Below are positions 1 to 8,788 of a stretch of DNA of 64,000 nt, one piece after another. Below the pieces are notes generated by a model that saw only the letters and a list, made by a program, of their open reading frames with translations, was not told the origin of the DNA and did not search any database. Made by a program: the position numbers and the translations under genes. Numbering within the stretch: the first letter of the stretch is position 1; each line of letters opens with the position of its first letter. The stretch is from the NCBI RefSeq assembly GCF_003576375.1, contig NZ_QWGE01000002.1, positions 558,001-622,000 of the forward strand. The letters are read 5' to 3'. The DNA comes from Pontibacter oryzae (GTDB lineage Bacteria; Bacteroidota; Bacteroidia; Cytophagales; Hymenobacteraceae).

Positions 1-1
1 G

Positions 2-916
2 GGCCACCGGCATCGCCTGATGGCCGAAACCCGCCTACAGATGTTTATCAACAGTATAAAAGACTATTCGGGCAAAGGCATTTTTCTGAGCGGAAACCAT
101 GATTGGCTTAAAGGCCGCAAAGGTGGATTAGAGCAAATGCTACGGCAACAAGAATATGTACTGCAGCACCTGGACCAGCAAGACAGTTACCTGCCACTTA
201 ACGGATGCCCAGGCCCAACCTGCCTTCAGCTTGATGAAGGGCTGCTACTGCTTGTAATCAACACACAATGGTTCGTGCATCGGGGCGAGAAACCGCTTGG
301 CCATGCACAGGGCTGCCCTTACACTGATATCGAAGAGTTTTTTGTGCAACTCAACAAGATACTTAAGCGAAATAGACACCAGCGTATACTAATTGCTGCA
401 CACCACCCACTATATAGCAATGCCCTGCATGGAGGTAAGTTTACTGTAAAGCAGCATATTTTCCCGCTTACGGCCATGCATCGCCGGATTTACATTCCAT
501 TGCCTGTGTTTGGCTCGCTGTACCCGTTTTACCGTAAGTTTTTTGGGGCTTACGAAGACATGTCGCACCGTAAGTATAAACGCATGCGCAAGCGTTTGCT
601 TAGAATCCTGCACCGCTATAACAATATCACTTATGTGGCCGGCCACGACCACAATTTGCAGCATTTTGAAGTTCGCGGGAATAACTACATTGTGAGCGGC
701 TCGTGCAGCAAAACGGCTTTTGTGAAAAAAGGCGGTAAAGCTACTTTTACCCTAGAAGAGCTGGGATTTTTTGTGTACAACTACTATAGCAACGGAGAAG
801 TATGGATTGAGTGCCGCACCGTTTCCGAAAGCGAGGTTAAAGGCCAGACAGTTTTCCGGAAAAAGCTCAATTATACTTTAACTGAAAAACCGGCTACCGT
901 GGTAGCAGCCGGTTAA
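2..916 (+). CDS. Calcineurin-like metallophosphoesterase, 5' end outside window
   Basis: The frame is open to the left edge, so the gene starts upstream; the first internal Met is at 20. Three metal-binding motifs of the calcineurin-like phosphoesterase fold are visible in order: GNHDW near the start, HHPLYSN in the middle and GHDHN near residue 210. The first family motif (DxH) must lie outside the window. The protein probably hydrolyses phosphoester bonds with two bound metal ions; the substrate cannot be told. Its stop lies 4 bp from the convergent stop of the lipid kinase gene. The fold is clear, the specific function is not. Confidence 0.85.
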   Translation, partial: GHRHRLMAETRLQMFINSIKDYSGKGIFLSGNHDWLKGRKGGLEQMLRQQEYVLQHLDQQDSYLPLNGCPGPTCLQLDEGLLLLVINTQWFVHRGEKPLGHAQGCPYTDIEEFFVQLNKILKRNRHQRILIAAHHPLYSNALHGGKFTVKQHIFPLTAMHRRIYIPLPVFGSLYPFYRKFFGAYEDMSHRKYKRMRKRLLRILHRYNNITYVAGHDHNLQHFEVRGNNYIVSGSCSKTAFVKKGGKATFTLEELGFFVYNYYSNGEVWIECRTVSESEVKGQTVFRKKLNYTLTEKPATVVAAG

Positions 917-920
917 GCAT

Positions 921-1826
921 CTACTCTTCGTCCTCAGGCAGCGGCAGAATTACCTTAAGGCTTCTTGGCTTAATAGCGACTTCCACCATTTCGCCCATGT
1001 TCGCCGGTTCTCCATCAATATGCATTACTTCGCCATCCAGGTTGTATATAGTGGCCCGAGTGCAGCTGATGGTGCGTGTATACACACTGCTGTCGATGCT
1101 ATCTGTATAGAGCTTATAGAGTATACCTATGCCAGCGGCTTTCGGGAAAGGCTCTATTAGGCAAATCTCAAATTTACCATCGTTTAGTATCCCTTCGGGA
1201 TTAATATTGGCGTTGCTTCCAAAGGCATTGGCGTTAGCCACTGTCACCATAAAAGCCTCCCCCTCAAAATTCTCCGTGTCAGTTTCTATTTTATATCTTT
1301 TAGGCTCATAACTAAGGTACTCCTGCATAGCGATCCAGGCATAGGAGCCGGGCCCACGAGTTTCCCCCTCACTAAAAAGCTTAACAACCAAGGCGTTAAA
1401 ACCAAAATCGCAGAGGTGTATGGAGGGCTGCCCATTGAGCGTGATTGTATCAATATTTCTGACAATGTGGCGGCCAATCAACTCAAAGGCTTCTTCGGTA
1501 TCCTGCGGGATATTAAGGTCTTTAGAAAGGCCATTTCCTGAGCCCAGGGGTATGATTCCAAGGGGGGTGGATGTATCAATTAAAGCAGCTGCAACCATGT
1601 TCACGGTGCCGTCGCCACCTATTGCGTAAACGGCATCATACTTTTTTTCTTCAAGCTGTTGTTTTACCTTTTTCTCATCTTCCTCACCGGTTGTTTTGTA
1701 GATGTCATACTTAATCTTAAGTTCCCCGCAAAGTGATGCAATCTCCTCCTCTAGGTCGTCTTTCTCCACATCACCGGAGATTGGGTTTAATACAAACAGG
1801 AGTTTGGTGTGTCTGGTGGTATCCAT
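921..1826 (-). CDS. Diacylglycerol kinase-family lipid kinase (YegS/BmrU type)
   Basis: This 301-aa protein has the diacylglycerol kinase catalytic domain. An NPISG nucleotide-binding stretch lies at residues 14-18, GGDGT at 70-74 and PLGSGNGLSKDL at about 93-104. Length and motif order match the soluble bacterial YegS/BmrU lipid kinases, which phosphorylate diacylglycerol or related lipids at the membrane. The ATG at 1826 follows a plausible -7 box 47 bp upstream. It converges on the metallophosphoesterase gene. The lipid substrate cannot be read from sequence. Confidence 0.88.
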   Translation of the reverse strand: MDTTRHTKLLFVLNPISGDVEKDDLEEEIASLCGELKIKYDIYKTTGEEDEKKVKQQLEEKKYDAVYAIGGDGTVNMVAAALIDTSTPLGIIPLGSGNGLSKDLNIPQDTEEAFELIGRHIVRNIDTITLNGQPSIHLCDFGFNALVVKLFSEGETRGPGSYAWIAMQEYLSYEPKRYKIETDTENFEGEAFMVTVANANAFGSNANINPEGILNDGKFEICLIEPFPKAAGIGILYKLYTDSIDSSVYTRTISCTRATIYNLDGEVMHIDGEPANMGEMVEVAIKPRSLKVILPLPEDEE

Positions 1827-1872
1827 AGTTTATTAGGCAAAAATCTTTTGCCAATCATACGAGAAATTGCAC

Positions 1873-1880
1873 CAAAAGTA
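1873..1880 (-). promoter_or_regulatory. Candidate -7 box for the lipid kinase gene
   Basis: On the minus strand this reads TACTTTTG, an exact match to the Bacteroidota -7 element TAnnTTTG, about 47 bp before the ATG at 1826. No TTG -33 element is visible at the usual 17-23 bp spacing, so the call rests on the -7 box alone. Confidence 0.35.
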
Positions 1881-1994
1881 AGGAGCTGAAACAATTAATA
1901 CCTCTACCGGATTCTTAAGTGCTTAGTCTTCATAAAAACAAGCTAGTATGATATCAGAAATATAAATCTATGCTGAACAACCAATCAGTGTAAG

Positions 1995-2804
1995 TTATTG
2001 CTTCAACCCCTGTGGCAAGCCATTTGGATATTCCTTTGCAATAGCCTTTTCAATTTCTGCTACACGGTTGCCGGGGTTTGGGTGGGTTTGCATAAACTCC
2101 GGCCCGCCGGCGCCGCCACTGGCTTGCTCTAGGATGCGCATCACATCCATCATGGCTCTAGGGTCATAGCCAGCTGCTCCGGTCAGCTGCACGGCCAACC
2201 TATCCGATTCCAATTCGTCTTCGCGGCCATAACGCATGTTCATTAGTTGGCCAACCATGGCAGCCACGGCGGCCCCTGCCCCGCTTGATGGGTTTTCAGG
2301 GTCATAGGTTGCAATGGCGGCAGCACCGCTGAGGCCTTGGGTAAGTTTTGCCTTAGCCAACTGCTGTGCAGAATGCCGCGCTACCACATGGCCTATTTCA
2401 TGCCCTAATACCCCAGCGAGCTGCGCCTCCGACTCTAAGCGGCTCAGCAAGCCTGCGGTGATGAATATTTGCCCACCAGGCAGTGCAAAGGCATTCACAG
2501 TTTGCTCATCGGCCAGTAAATGAAAATCAAATGAATAAGGGGTTTTACTGGCGCGTGAGCTTTGCACTAACTTTTGCCCTATTGCCTTTACGGCTGCTGC
2601 TGCCTCCCTGTCAGGGTGCAGGCCACCGTATTGTTGTGCCATTTCAGGGGCTGCCTGCAGCCCCAGTGCAATTTCCTGTTCCACGGTCATATCAACGTGC
2701 TGCTGCTCACCTGTAAACTCGTTCTCATCGGTGCTACACCAGTAGGTCACTAACGAGACTGCTGCAACTAGCAGCGCAATAATAAATTTTATGACTCCTC
2801 TCAT
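1995..2804 (-). CDS. M48 family zinc metalloprotease, membrane-anchored
   Basis: A 269-aa protein with a hydrophobic N-terminal segment (about residues 5-22) that should export or anchor it. The M48 zinc motif HEIGH is at 135-139, and the downstream ESD of the third zinc ligand is near 197. The general layout resembles BepA/LoiP-like periplasmic proteases that act in outer-membrane protein quality control. A Cys at residue 23 sits close to the hydrophobic segment, but the residues before it do not make a good lipobox. The region up to 3031 holds no further gene. Confidence 0.88.
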   Translation of the reverse strand: MRGVIKFIIALLVAAVSLVTYWCSTDENEFTGEQQHVDMTVEQEIALGLQAAPEMAQQYGGLHPDREAAAAVKAIGQKLVQSSRASKTPYSFDFHLLADEQTVNAFALPGGQIFITAGLLSRLESEAQLAGVLGHEIGHVVARHSAQQLAKAKLTQGLSGAAAIATYDPENPSSGAGAAVAAMVGQLMNMRYGREDELESDRLAVQLTGAAGYDPRAMMDVMRILEQASGGAGGPEFMQTHPNPGNRVAEIEKAIAKEYPNGLPQGLKQ

Positions 2805-3031
2805 GTTAATTCACGCATTAATGTGCTTAGGCTCTAAATGTCATGATCAACGTGCTTCGTAAGATTCCGGTTGTTTGTGCGTCTTGTTCCTTGAATTGAG
2901 CAGGCCGGTAATCGCACAATTATTTAATTCTTACTCAGCTTTCGATCAGAATTTATACTTTATACAATTTCCTGCGTAAAAGGCCTATCCGTTGCAATGG
3001 ATGCAGCGGCTATGTAATAAACCTTACGACC

Positions 3032-3229
3032 ATGAATCAGAAAAGAACATTTGGCACCCTGCTTACAATACTTGGTATTGTGGGTATTATTTGGGGAGCT
3101 TATGCCTTTTTAATGGGTGGGGATGGTGCCGCAATTGGAAAGTATACTTCTGTAGTACCGTTTCTGGTAGGCTTGATTTTCTTTTTTTCAGGCATTAACC
3201 TTATTAAAACCACCAAGGATCAGGCATAG
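3032..3229 (+). CDS. Small two-helix membrane protein
   Basis: A 65-aa protein with two hydrophobic segments (about residues 8-27 and 40-58) separated by a short glycine-rich loop, and a charged C-terminus. It is ended by a strong bidirectional hairpin at 3245-3278. No domain is recognised. Small proteins of this kind are common in Bacteroidota and are usually annotated as hypothetical. An overlapping frame starting at 2992 is a shadow: it reads Trp- and Cys-rich and has no protein character. Confidence 0.7.
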   Translation: MNQKRTFGTLLTILGIVGIIWGAYAFLMGGDGAAIGKYTSVVPFLVGLIFFFSGINLIKTTKDQA

Positions 3230-3244
3230 CCTAGCGCTCATAAA

Positions 3245-3278
3245 AAAACCACCTGCCGGGTACCCGGCAGGTGGTTTT
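3245..3278. terminator. Bidirectional rho-independent terminator
   Basis: A perfect inverted repeat with two 17-nt arms and no loop as written (centre GGGTACCC), with an A-run on the left and a T-run on the right. It lies between the convergent genes ending at 3229 and 3307 and can stop transcription from both sides. Confidence 0.9.
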
Positions 3279-3306
3279 GTATATCTATAGTTGCTAAAAA
3301 GTAATA

Positions 3307-4122
3307 TCAGATATTTACAGCTGTATTCAGGCCGGCTTCCTGTGCAAAGGTTTCTATTGCCTCGTAACTGTCCAGGAACCGCGAAGCATAGTTAGTATCA
3401 TTACCATGTATATAGAGCACAGATTTATCCTTAATAGTCAGAATCACCTCTTTAGAAACCTCTGAGGGTACTGATGGGCAACCAAGGCTGCGCCCCAATC
3501 TTCCGTACTTTTTCACAAAACTCTCGGTTGCATAATCGGCTCCATGCACCACAATGGCCCTAGACATAGCATTGGTATTGAAGCCTTCGTCCATGCCCTG
3601 TAGCCGTAGCGATAAGCCATGCTTGCCGTAATATGTAGCATCAGTAAGGTAGAACCCAAGGCTGCTCATATTAGAGTTTGGTGTATTTGAAAACTGTGTC
3701 GCCTTTGCTTCACCAGTATTGCGGCCATGCGCCACTAATGTGTTAAAAAGCACTTTTTTTGATTTCAAATCTATAATCCATAGGCGTTTTTCGGAGCTTG
3801 GCTTGTTAAAATCCACAACCGAAAGTATGGATTTAGAAGGTGATATCATTTTCAGCCTCTTAAAGTTCTGAAAACCAACAACAGCCTTGTGAAAAACATC
3901 ATAGGACAGGCCTTTGCTTTTCAGGTTCGCATCATCGTAAAGCGCTTGTATATGACTTTCGAAGGCTTCCTTCTTTATCGCTGCTGAAGACCTAGATAAG
4001 TCCTCTGCCGCCATAGCTATAGTGCTAGGAGCTGCCGCCGAGCTGGCTGTAACGTGTTTTGGTGTTAGCGATGTAAAAGATAATAATCCGAGGGTGATCG
4101 AGGTTAGAAATACTTTTACCAT
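3307..4122 (-). CDS. Murein L,D-transpeptidase catalytic-domain family protein (YkuD_2-like)
   Basis: 271 aa with an N-terminal signal-like segment (residues about 1-27). The C-terminal half carries the features of the YkuD_2 family: an HGRNTGEA stretch, the histidine in VVHGADY, and the catalytic cysteine in SLGCPSVP. Proteins of this family are predicted to form or remodel 3-3 peptidoglycan cross-links in the periplasm. The family is clear, but direct enzymatic evidence for this branch is thin, so the activity is inferred from the Cys/His pair. Confidence 0.85.
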   Translation of the reverse strand: MVKVFLTSITLGLLSFTSLTPKHVTASSAAAPSTIAMAAEDLSRSSAAIKKEAFESHIQALYDDANLKSKGLSYDVFHKAVVGFQNFKRLKMISPSKSILSVVDFNKPSSEKRLWIIDLKSKKVLFNTLVAHGRNTGEAKATQFSNTPNSNMSSLGFYLTDATYYGKHGLSLRLQGMDEGFNTNAMSRAIVVHGADYATESFVKKYGRLGRSLGCPSVPSEVSKEVILTIKDKSVLYIHGNDTNYASRFLDSYEAIETFAQEAGLNTAVNI

Positions 4123-4387
4123 AGAGTAGATTAAGCTTCAGTTTTACAGGTTAGTGCTAGATTAACAGGCATTACAACCTAAATTGTTCCATCTTCCTGC
4201 ATGTCTAATTCCAAACCTAATCAATTTAGAAGCGATTCTTAACTTATGCAACCTTGTTTTTGAAACCATGCCACTTTATTAATCAAGTTATACTAAGTAT
4301 GCATTTGTTACAATTAAGTGGTTTTTTTAAGCGTAAACTTGTACGGCAAGCGTGCATGCTGCAACTTTATACCCTAAACTATGATGT

Positions 4388-4789
4388 ATGATTAAGCAAT
4401 TATATTCTATAGCAATTATAGGTGTTTTATGCCTTTCTGCTTGCAGCACCCCGGAAAGCCTTAAAAGCTTTGATAGCAAGACTTGGAAAGATGACCGTTA
4501 TGCCTGCAGTGGAAAACGAGGTGATCTAGTGGATGACCTAGAAGCCATAAAGAAAGAGCTTTATGGCAAGAAAGAATACGTCTTGCGTAATGTGCTCGGC
4601 AAACCAGACAGCGAAGAGCTAATGGAGCGCAACCAGCGTATATATTACTATTACCTAGAGCCTGGCACACAGTGTGAGAACAGAAATATGCTCTCTGATG
4701 CCAACAGGGTGCAAGTACGTATTAACTCGTTAGGTAAAGTATCTGAAGTTTCATATTACAGACCTATAAAAACAACAAAGCCCGAGTAA
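4388..4789 (+). CDS. Small lipoprotein of unknown function
   Basis: 133 aa with a lipoprotein signal peptide: Lys near the N-terminus, a hydrophobic core, then the lipobox LSAC with the modified Cys at residue 19. The mature part contains an LGKPD stretch followed by a Tyr-rich strand, which faintly resembles the BamE/SmpA fold; that resemblance is a guess. It probably sits in the periplasm attached to a membrane. Its stop lies about 40 bp from the convergent gene at 4830. Confidence 0.75.
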   Translation: MIKQLYSIAIIGVLCLSACSTPESLKSFDSKTWKDDRYACSGKRGDLVDDLEAIKKELYGKKEYVLRNVLGKPDSEELMERNQRIYYYYLEPGTQCENRNMLSDANRVQVRINSLGKVSEVSYYRPIKTTKPE

Positions 4790-4829
4790 AACCCAGGCTT
4801 CGTTGAATTACAATAGAAGTAAGTATAAA

Positions 4830-5228
4830 TTAGTTCTCATCGTTTTCAGAGACAAACTGCATGCTAAACCGGCCTTCCATTTTCTGGTAAGCCTGCAATT
4901 GATCTGCAGAAAGCACATCCTGCAAACGTTTGTCGTTAGTAAGGTTGATGGATCTAAACTCTTTAGAGCGCTGCAACGGGTTTTTCGCAAATGTTTTGTC
5001 AGCATGCTCTAGCTGCTCGTAGCGGAAGCTATTAAGTTGCGCTACCTGCACATACTGCTCTTCCGATAAATTAAGCTCCTGCCGCATTTCCAAGTTGGCC
5101 ATTTCTGTGCCGTCCATATCCATTGACAAAACTACTAGGTCTAAGTCATCATCGGTTACGCGCATTTTTTGTGCATTGGCAGCCATATAAATCATGCTGA
5201 ATGCACATATAAGTAAAAAATTTTTCAT
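4830..5228 (-). CDS. Secreted small protein, Spy/LTXXQ-like helical layout
   Basis: 132 aa with a signal peptide (cleavage expected after ANAQ, about residue 20). The rest is charged and helical, with a NLSEEQYVQV segment and a second LSADQLQAYQKM segment. This spacing recalls periplasmic LTXXQ/Spy-type proteins, which are helical and bind unfolded proteins or metals. The match is by pattern only. No operon partner is visible. Confidence 0.7.
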   Translation of the reverse strand: MKNFLLICAFSMIYMAANAQKMRVTDDDLDLVVLSMDMDGTEMANLEMRQELNLSEEQYVQVAQLNSFRYEQLEHADKTFAKNPLQRSKEFRSINLTNDKRLQDVLSADQLQAYQKMEGRFSMQFVSENDEN

Positions 5229-5521
5229 CTATGTAAGGGTGTTATTCAGATTAATAAAGGCTTAAAAAGCTGTCTTAGTTGCTTTAACGGATTTCAGCAA
5301 CGCAAGTTAAATAATTACGGAAATAAATTTATACTAATTCAATACATAATTATCAAATGGCAATATTTGTTTCAATTAAATATTGGATAAGAAAGATAAA
5401 TATCTTGATTTTGAAATATTGCACTGGATTTGCAACTATACGCTCGCGTAGCGGTATACTTAAAGTATAATTCTAAATAGAACTTTTAAGCAGTTACCCA
5501 GCGAAGCATTGAGATTATATC

Positions 5522-5779
5522 ATGTTTCGATTTAAAGAAAACAATATGAGGACACGGTTTTACAACCCAAGCAAATTGGAGGTTAACTTCGCAAAAGCGG
5601 TTAAGGATCTGACGCCACAACTTGAAACTAAACTAGACGAGGGTGAGCGGGTAATCGGGATTGAATCCGTTCATGACGCCGATAATCCGCTTGTTATTTT
5701 TAAACTCGAAGACAAGGAAGGGGATTTACACGAAGTAGTAGTGCAGATAATTCAGCGGCCAGACAGTATTGTAAAATAG
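5522..5779 (+). CDS. Conserved-looking small hypothetical protein
   Basis: 85 aa from the ATG at 5522; the ninth residue is also Met (5546) and could be the real start, since nothing before it looks conserved. The body alternates strands and helices, is charged and has no membrane segment or signal. It is followed by a long perfect hairpin at 5787-5843, which supports a real transcript. No family is recognised. Confidence 0.65.
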   Translation: MFRFKENNMRTRFYNPSKLEVNFAKAVKDLTPQLETKLDEGERVIGIESVHDADNPLVIFKLEDKEGDLHEVVVQIIQRPDSIVK

Positions 5780-5786
5780 TAAACCA

Positions 5787-5843
5787 TATAAAAAGGGGCG
5801 AGCGCCAGTTAATAAGTTTAACTGGCGCTCGCCCCTTTTTATA
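5787..5843. terminator. Bidirectional rho-independent terminator
   Basis: Perfect inverted repeat with 24-nt arms (5787-5810 and 5820-5843) around a 9-nt loop, GC-rich in the middle with A- and T-runs at the outer ends. It separates the convergent genes ending at 5779 and 5866. Confidence 0.92.
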
Positions 5844-5865
5844 TCTGCTACTAACTCTGTTATGG

Positions 5866-6327
5866 TTAGGGTGCACCTGGAACCTTATGTTCTCTTTGCT
5901 TGAAATACTGCATGGCAATAAATGCAATCATAAATCCAGAAATGACGCCCTCTAGCATAAGAACCGTGAAGATGACCACACCAGGTGTAGCAACTATCCT
6001 CTCGCCAAAATACTGTTCAGCAGAAAGCATTTCTATAAGAGCCGTTCCCCCTATCTTTACATAAGAAACCATGAATACAGAGAAGATTGTGGTGCTCACT
6101 ACCGCAGTCACAATGCCAGTACCTAAACCCTTAAAGTATCCTATTTTGTTAGCTACTTGATTCTTATAAGCTTTAATAGCCAACACTACCCCTACTGCCA
6201 TAATTACGCCATTAAAAAAACGCAGCTCAATGATATGCACTAAGCCAAGAACCCGCATCAACAGGAAATACACGATGAGCCCGATAGCAGTAAGCAGTCC
6301 ATACTTTAGGCCTATTTTTTCCATCAT
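5866..6327 (-). CDS. DUF4199 domain membrane protein (copy 1)
   Basis: 153 aa with four hydrophobic segments and the layout of DUF4199 proteins: a short N-terminal KYGLL segment, a transmembrane pair, a GYFKGLGTGIVTA stretch, and a last membrane helix ending in FIAMQYFK. Function unknown. It is closely related to the next gene upstream (6352-6822), with the same start, the same GLG.G.VTA core and the same IAFIAMQ.FK end, so the two are a tandem duplication. They are probably co-transcribed, being 24 bp apart. Confidence 0.8.
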   Translation of the reverse strand: MMEKIGLKYGLLTAIGLIVYFLLMRVLGLVHIIELRFFNGVIMAVGVVLAIKAYKNQVANKIGYFKGLGTGIVTAVVSTTIFSVFMVSYVKIGGTALIEMLSAEQYFGERIVATPGVVIFTVLMLEGVISGFMIAFIAMQYFKQREHKVPGAP

Positions 6328-6351
6328 AAGAGCGTTACGTAATACATTAAT

Positions 6352-6822
6352 TTAGATTTTCTTGGGCGTAGTGTGGTCCTGTCGCTTAAACCATTGCATC
6401 GCAATAAAGGCGATAAAAAAGCCTGGCCAGGTGCCGTGAGCCACTGTAATCCAAAACATGGTAAGTATGGAAAGCCCTTCAGGAAACAGTGCGCTCGCGC
6501 TCAAAGAGTCCACAAAAGTATCATCGAACAAGGTCACAAACAGCACCAGGAACAAAGCCAGCATCAACGATGATACAAAGGCAGTTACTACCCCGATGCC
6601 AAGCCCTTCGAAATAGTTGATCACGCCGCCCTTTATGCGCTTGAACTTGGAAATAGCCATTACGATGCCTGCTACCAGGAACAATCCGCTGAGATAGGAT
6701 AGCTCCACGATGTTTATTAGGCTAAGCAGGCGCATCAGCAGGAAATACGCAATGTGCGCTAGGCCCACTAACAACCCATACTTAACAGCTATATTTTGGA
6801 AGGATACATTAGCATTTGTCAT
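6352..6822 (-). CDS. DUF4199 domain membrane protein (copy 2)
   Basis: 156 aa, four predicted membrane segments, paralogue of the protein at 5866-6327. Shared features are KYGLL near the N-terminus, a YFEGLGIGVVTA core and the FIAMQWFK end. It is the upstream member of the pair on the minus strand and probably the first gene of a two-gene unit. Function is unknown for the family. Confidence 0.8.
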   Translation of the reverse strand: MTNANVSFQNIAVKYGLLVGLAHIAYFLLMRLLSLINIVELSYLSGLFLVAGIVMAISKFKRIKGGVINYFEGLGIGVVTAFVSSLMLALFLVLFVTLFDDTFVDSLSASALFPEGLSILTMFWITVAHGTWPGFFIAFIAMQWFKRQDHTTPKKI

Positions 6823-7109
6823 TCTTATAAATAGTTTTAATTAAACTCAATTTTCTTAAAAAGGAACAGAATAAAAGTCTGATTGGTTATGATATGCAAG
6901 CTAAAAGACATCTTTAAGCATGCATTAACAATGCTCACGAATATTATTAAAACTATATACTAAAGTTAGTCTAGTGGCGTTGTGGTTTGAGCTTGTTTTT
7001 TTATGGCTGGCAACTTTTATGGCTGGTTTTCAATCGCTATGCTTTGGCGATTATTCCTGTTTATTCCACTCCGGTGCTGTTATGGCTAATAAACCACGTT
7101 TTTATTTCG
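6823..7109. other. Intergenic region between divergent genes
   Basis: About 330 bp separate the divergent DUF4199 gene and the ABC-F gene. AT-rich. It contains the -7 box listed separately at 7110 and no open frame of interest. No clear promoter for the minus-strand gene is seen. Confidence 0.5.
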
Positions 7110-7117
7110 TAGCTTTG
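7110..7117 (+). promoter_or_regulatory. Candidate -7 box for the ABC-F gene
   Basis: TAGCTTTG, an exact TAnnTTTG match, 38 bp before the ATG at 7156. The same ten bases TAGCTTTGTA occur before the genes at 10372 and 63062. No -33 TTG at normal spacing. Confidence 0.5.
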
Positions 7118-7155
7118 TAATCAATTCAAACAAACAGTTTCATACATAAGCTTTT

Positions 7156-8781
7156 ATGATTAGTACGAACAATGTCAGCCTGTCTTACGGCAAGCGCACA
7201 TTATTTGAGGATGTAACTATCAAGTTTACTCCCGGTAACTGCTACGGCCTAATAGGTGCAAACGGTGCGGGTAAGTCAACTTTTCTGAAGATACTTTCCG
7301 GTGAGATAGACCCTAACACCGGCACCGTGGATATACCTGCCAATGCCCGCCTGGCGGTGCTGAAGCAGAACCACTTCGAGTATGATGAGTATCCGGCTCT
7401 TCAAACGGTTATCATGGGCCACAAACGCCTCTGGAGCATTATGGAAGAGAAGGATGCCATTTACGCCAAACCCGACTTCAACGATGAGGACGGTCTGAGG
7501 GCTGCTGAACTTGAGGGCGAGTTTGCCGACCTGGAGGGCTGGAATGCCGAGTATGAAGCAGCGGAACTTCTTAGCGGTCTGGGCATTACTGAGGACCTCC
7601 ATCATTCCCAAATGAAAGACCTGAGCGGCAGCGAAAAAGTACGCGTGCTTTTGGCCCAGGCTCTCTTTGGTAACCCGGATATCCTGCTACTTGATGAGCC
7701 TACCAACCACTTGGATGCGGAATCCATCATGTGGCTGGAGAATTTCCTTGACAATTTCCAGAACACCGTGATCGTCGTATCGCACGATCGTCACTTCCTG
7801 GATGCCGTGTGTACGCATGTGGCAGACATAGACTTTGGAAAGATAAAAATGTTTGCGGGTAACTATGGCTTCTGGTATGAGTCCAGCCAACTTGCCCTGA
7901 AACAGCGCGCTGATGCAAACAAGAAAACGGAAGATAAGCGCAAAGAACTGGAAGAGTTTATTCGCCGCTTTAGTGCCAATGCTTCCAAGTCTAAGCAGGC
8001 CACTTCCCGCGCTAAGTTACTCGAGAAGTTAACGGTGGAAGACATTCAGCCGTCGTCTCGCAAATACCCTTACATTGCGTTTAAGCCTGAGCGTGAAGCT
8101 GGTAACCAGATACTGCATGTAGAGAACCTGAGCAAGTATGTAGACGGTCAACCTATCTTCACCAACATCAGTTTTATGGTGGACAAAGGTGATAAGATCG
8201 CCGTTATCGGACGTAATGACTTATCGGCCTCCACGTTCTTCAAAATCTTGTTTGATGAGGAAAAGGCGGATAAGGGTGAGTTTAAATGGGGAACCACTAT
8301 CACTTCTTCTTTCTTCCCGAAAGATAACCAAGAGTTCTTCGATACAGACCTGAACCTAGTAGACTGGTTGCGCCAGTACTCTGTTGAAAAAGACGAAAGC
8401 TTTATCCGTGGGTTCCTTGGCCGCATGCTTTTCTCTGGTGAGGAGTCTCTCAAAAAAGCAGATGTGCTATCCGGTGGTGAGAAAGTGCGTTGCATGTTTT
8501 CGCGCATGATGCTTCAGGCTGGCAACGTACTTGTGTTCGACGAGCCTACTAACCACCTGGACCTGGAATCTATCACAGCACTGAACAACTCGCTGCGTGA
8601 GTTCGATGGCACTATCTTGTTCTCTTCCCATGACTTACAGTTTGTGGATACAATTGCCAACAGAATTATCGAGCTAACTCCTAATGGCATCATCGATAAG
8701 CGTATGACCTATGAGGAGTATCTATCAGACGAGACCATAAAGGAGACGCGTAAGAAGATGTATGCTACTGCCGTTGTTTAA
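7156..8781 (+). CDS. ABC-F family ATPase (YbiT/YkpA-like)
   Basis: 541 aa with two ATP-binding cassettes and no membrane segment, the ABC-F layout. These proteins act on the ribosome. First cassette: Walker A GANGAGKST at 34-42, signature LSGSEKVR near 156, Walker B LLLDEPTNHLD near 178-187. A charged linker with many Lys/Glu follows at about 250-300. In the second cassette the Walker A position reads GRNDLSAST (352-360), lacking the lysine, while its signature LSGGEKVR and Walker B VFDEPTNHLD are intact. I believe this degenerate second P-loop is usual for the YkpA-type branch. The ribosomal role is inferred from family membership. Confidence 0.92.
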   Translation: MISTNNVSLSYGKRTLFEDVTIKFTPGNCYGLIGANGAGKSTFLKILSGEIDPNTGTVDIPANARLAVLKQNHFEYDEYPALQTVIMGHKRLWSIMEEKDAIYAKPDFNDEDGLRAAELEGEFADLEGWNAEYEAAELLSGLGITEDLHHSQMKDLSGSEKVRVLLAQALFGNPDILLLDEPTNHLDAESIMWLENFLDNFQNTVIVVSHDRHFLDAVCTHVADIDFGKIKMFAGNYGFWYESSQLALKQRADANKKTEDKRKELEEFIRRFSANASKSKQATSRAKLLEKLTVEDIQPSSRKYPYIAFKPEREAGNQILHVENLSKYVDGQPIFTNISFMVDKGDKIAVIGRNDLSASTFFKILFDEEKADKGEFKWGTTITSSFFPKDNQEFFDTDLNLVDWLRQYSVEKDESFIRGFLGRMLFSGEESLKKADVLSGGEKVRCMFSRMMLQAGNVLVFDEPTNHLDLESITALNNSLREFDGTILFSSHDLQFVDTIANRIIELTPNGIIDKRMTYEEYLSDETIKETRKKMYATAVV

Positions 8782-8788
8782 TTAACCT

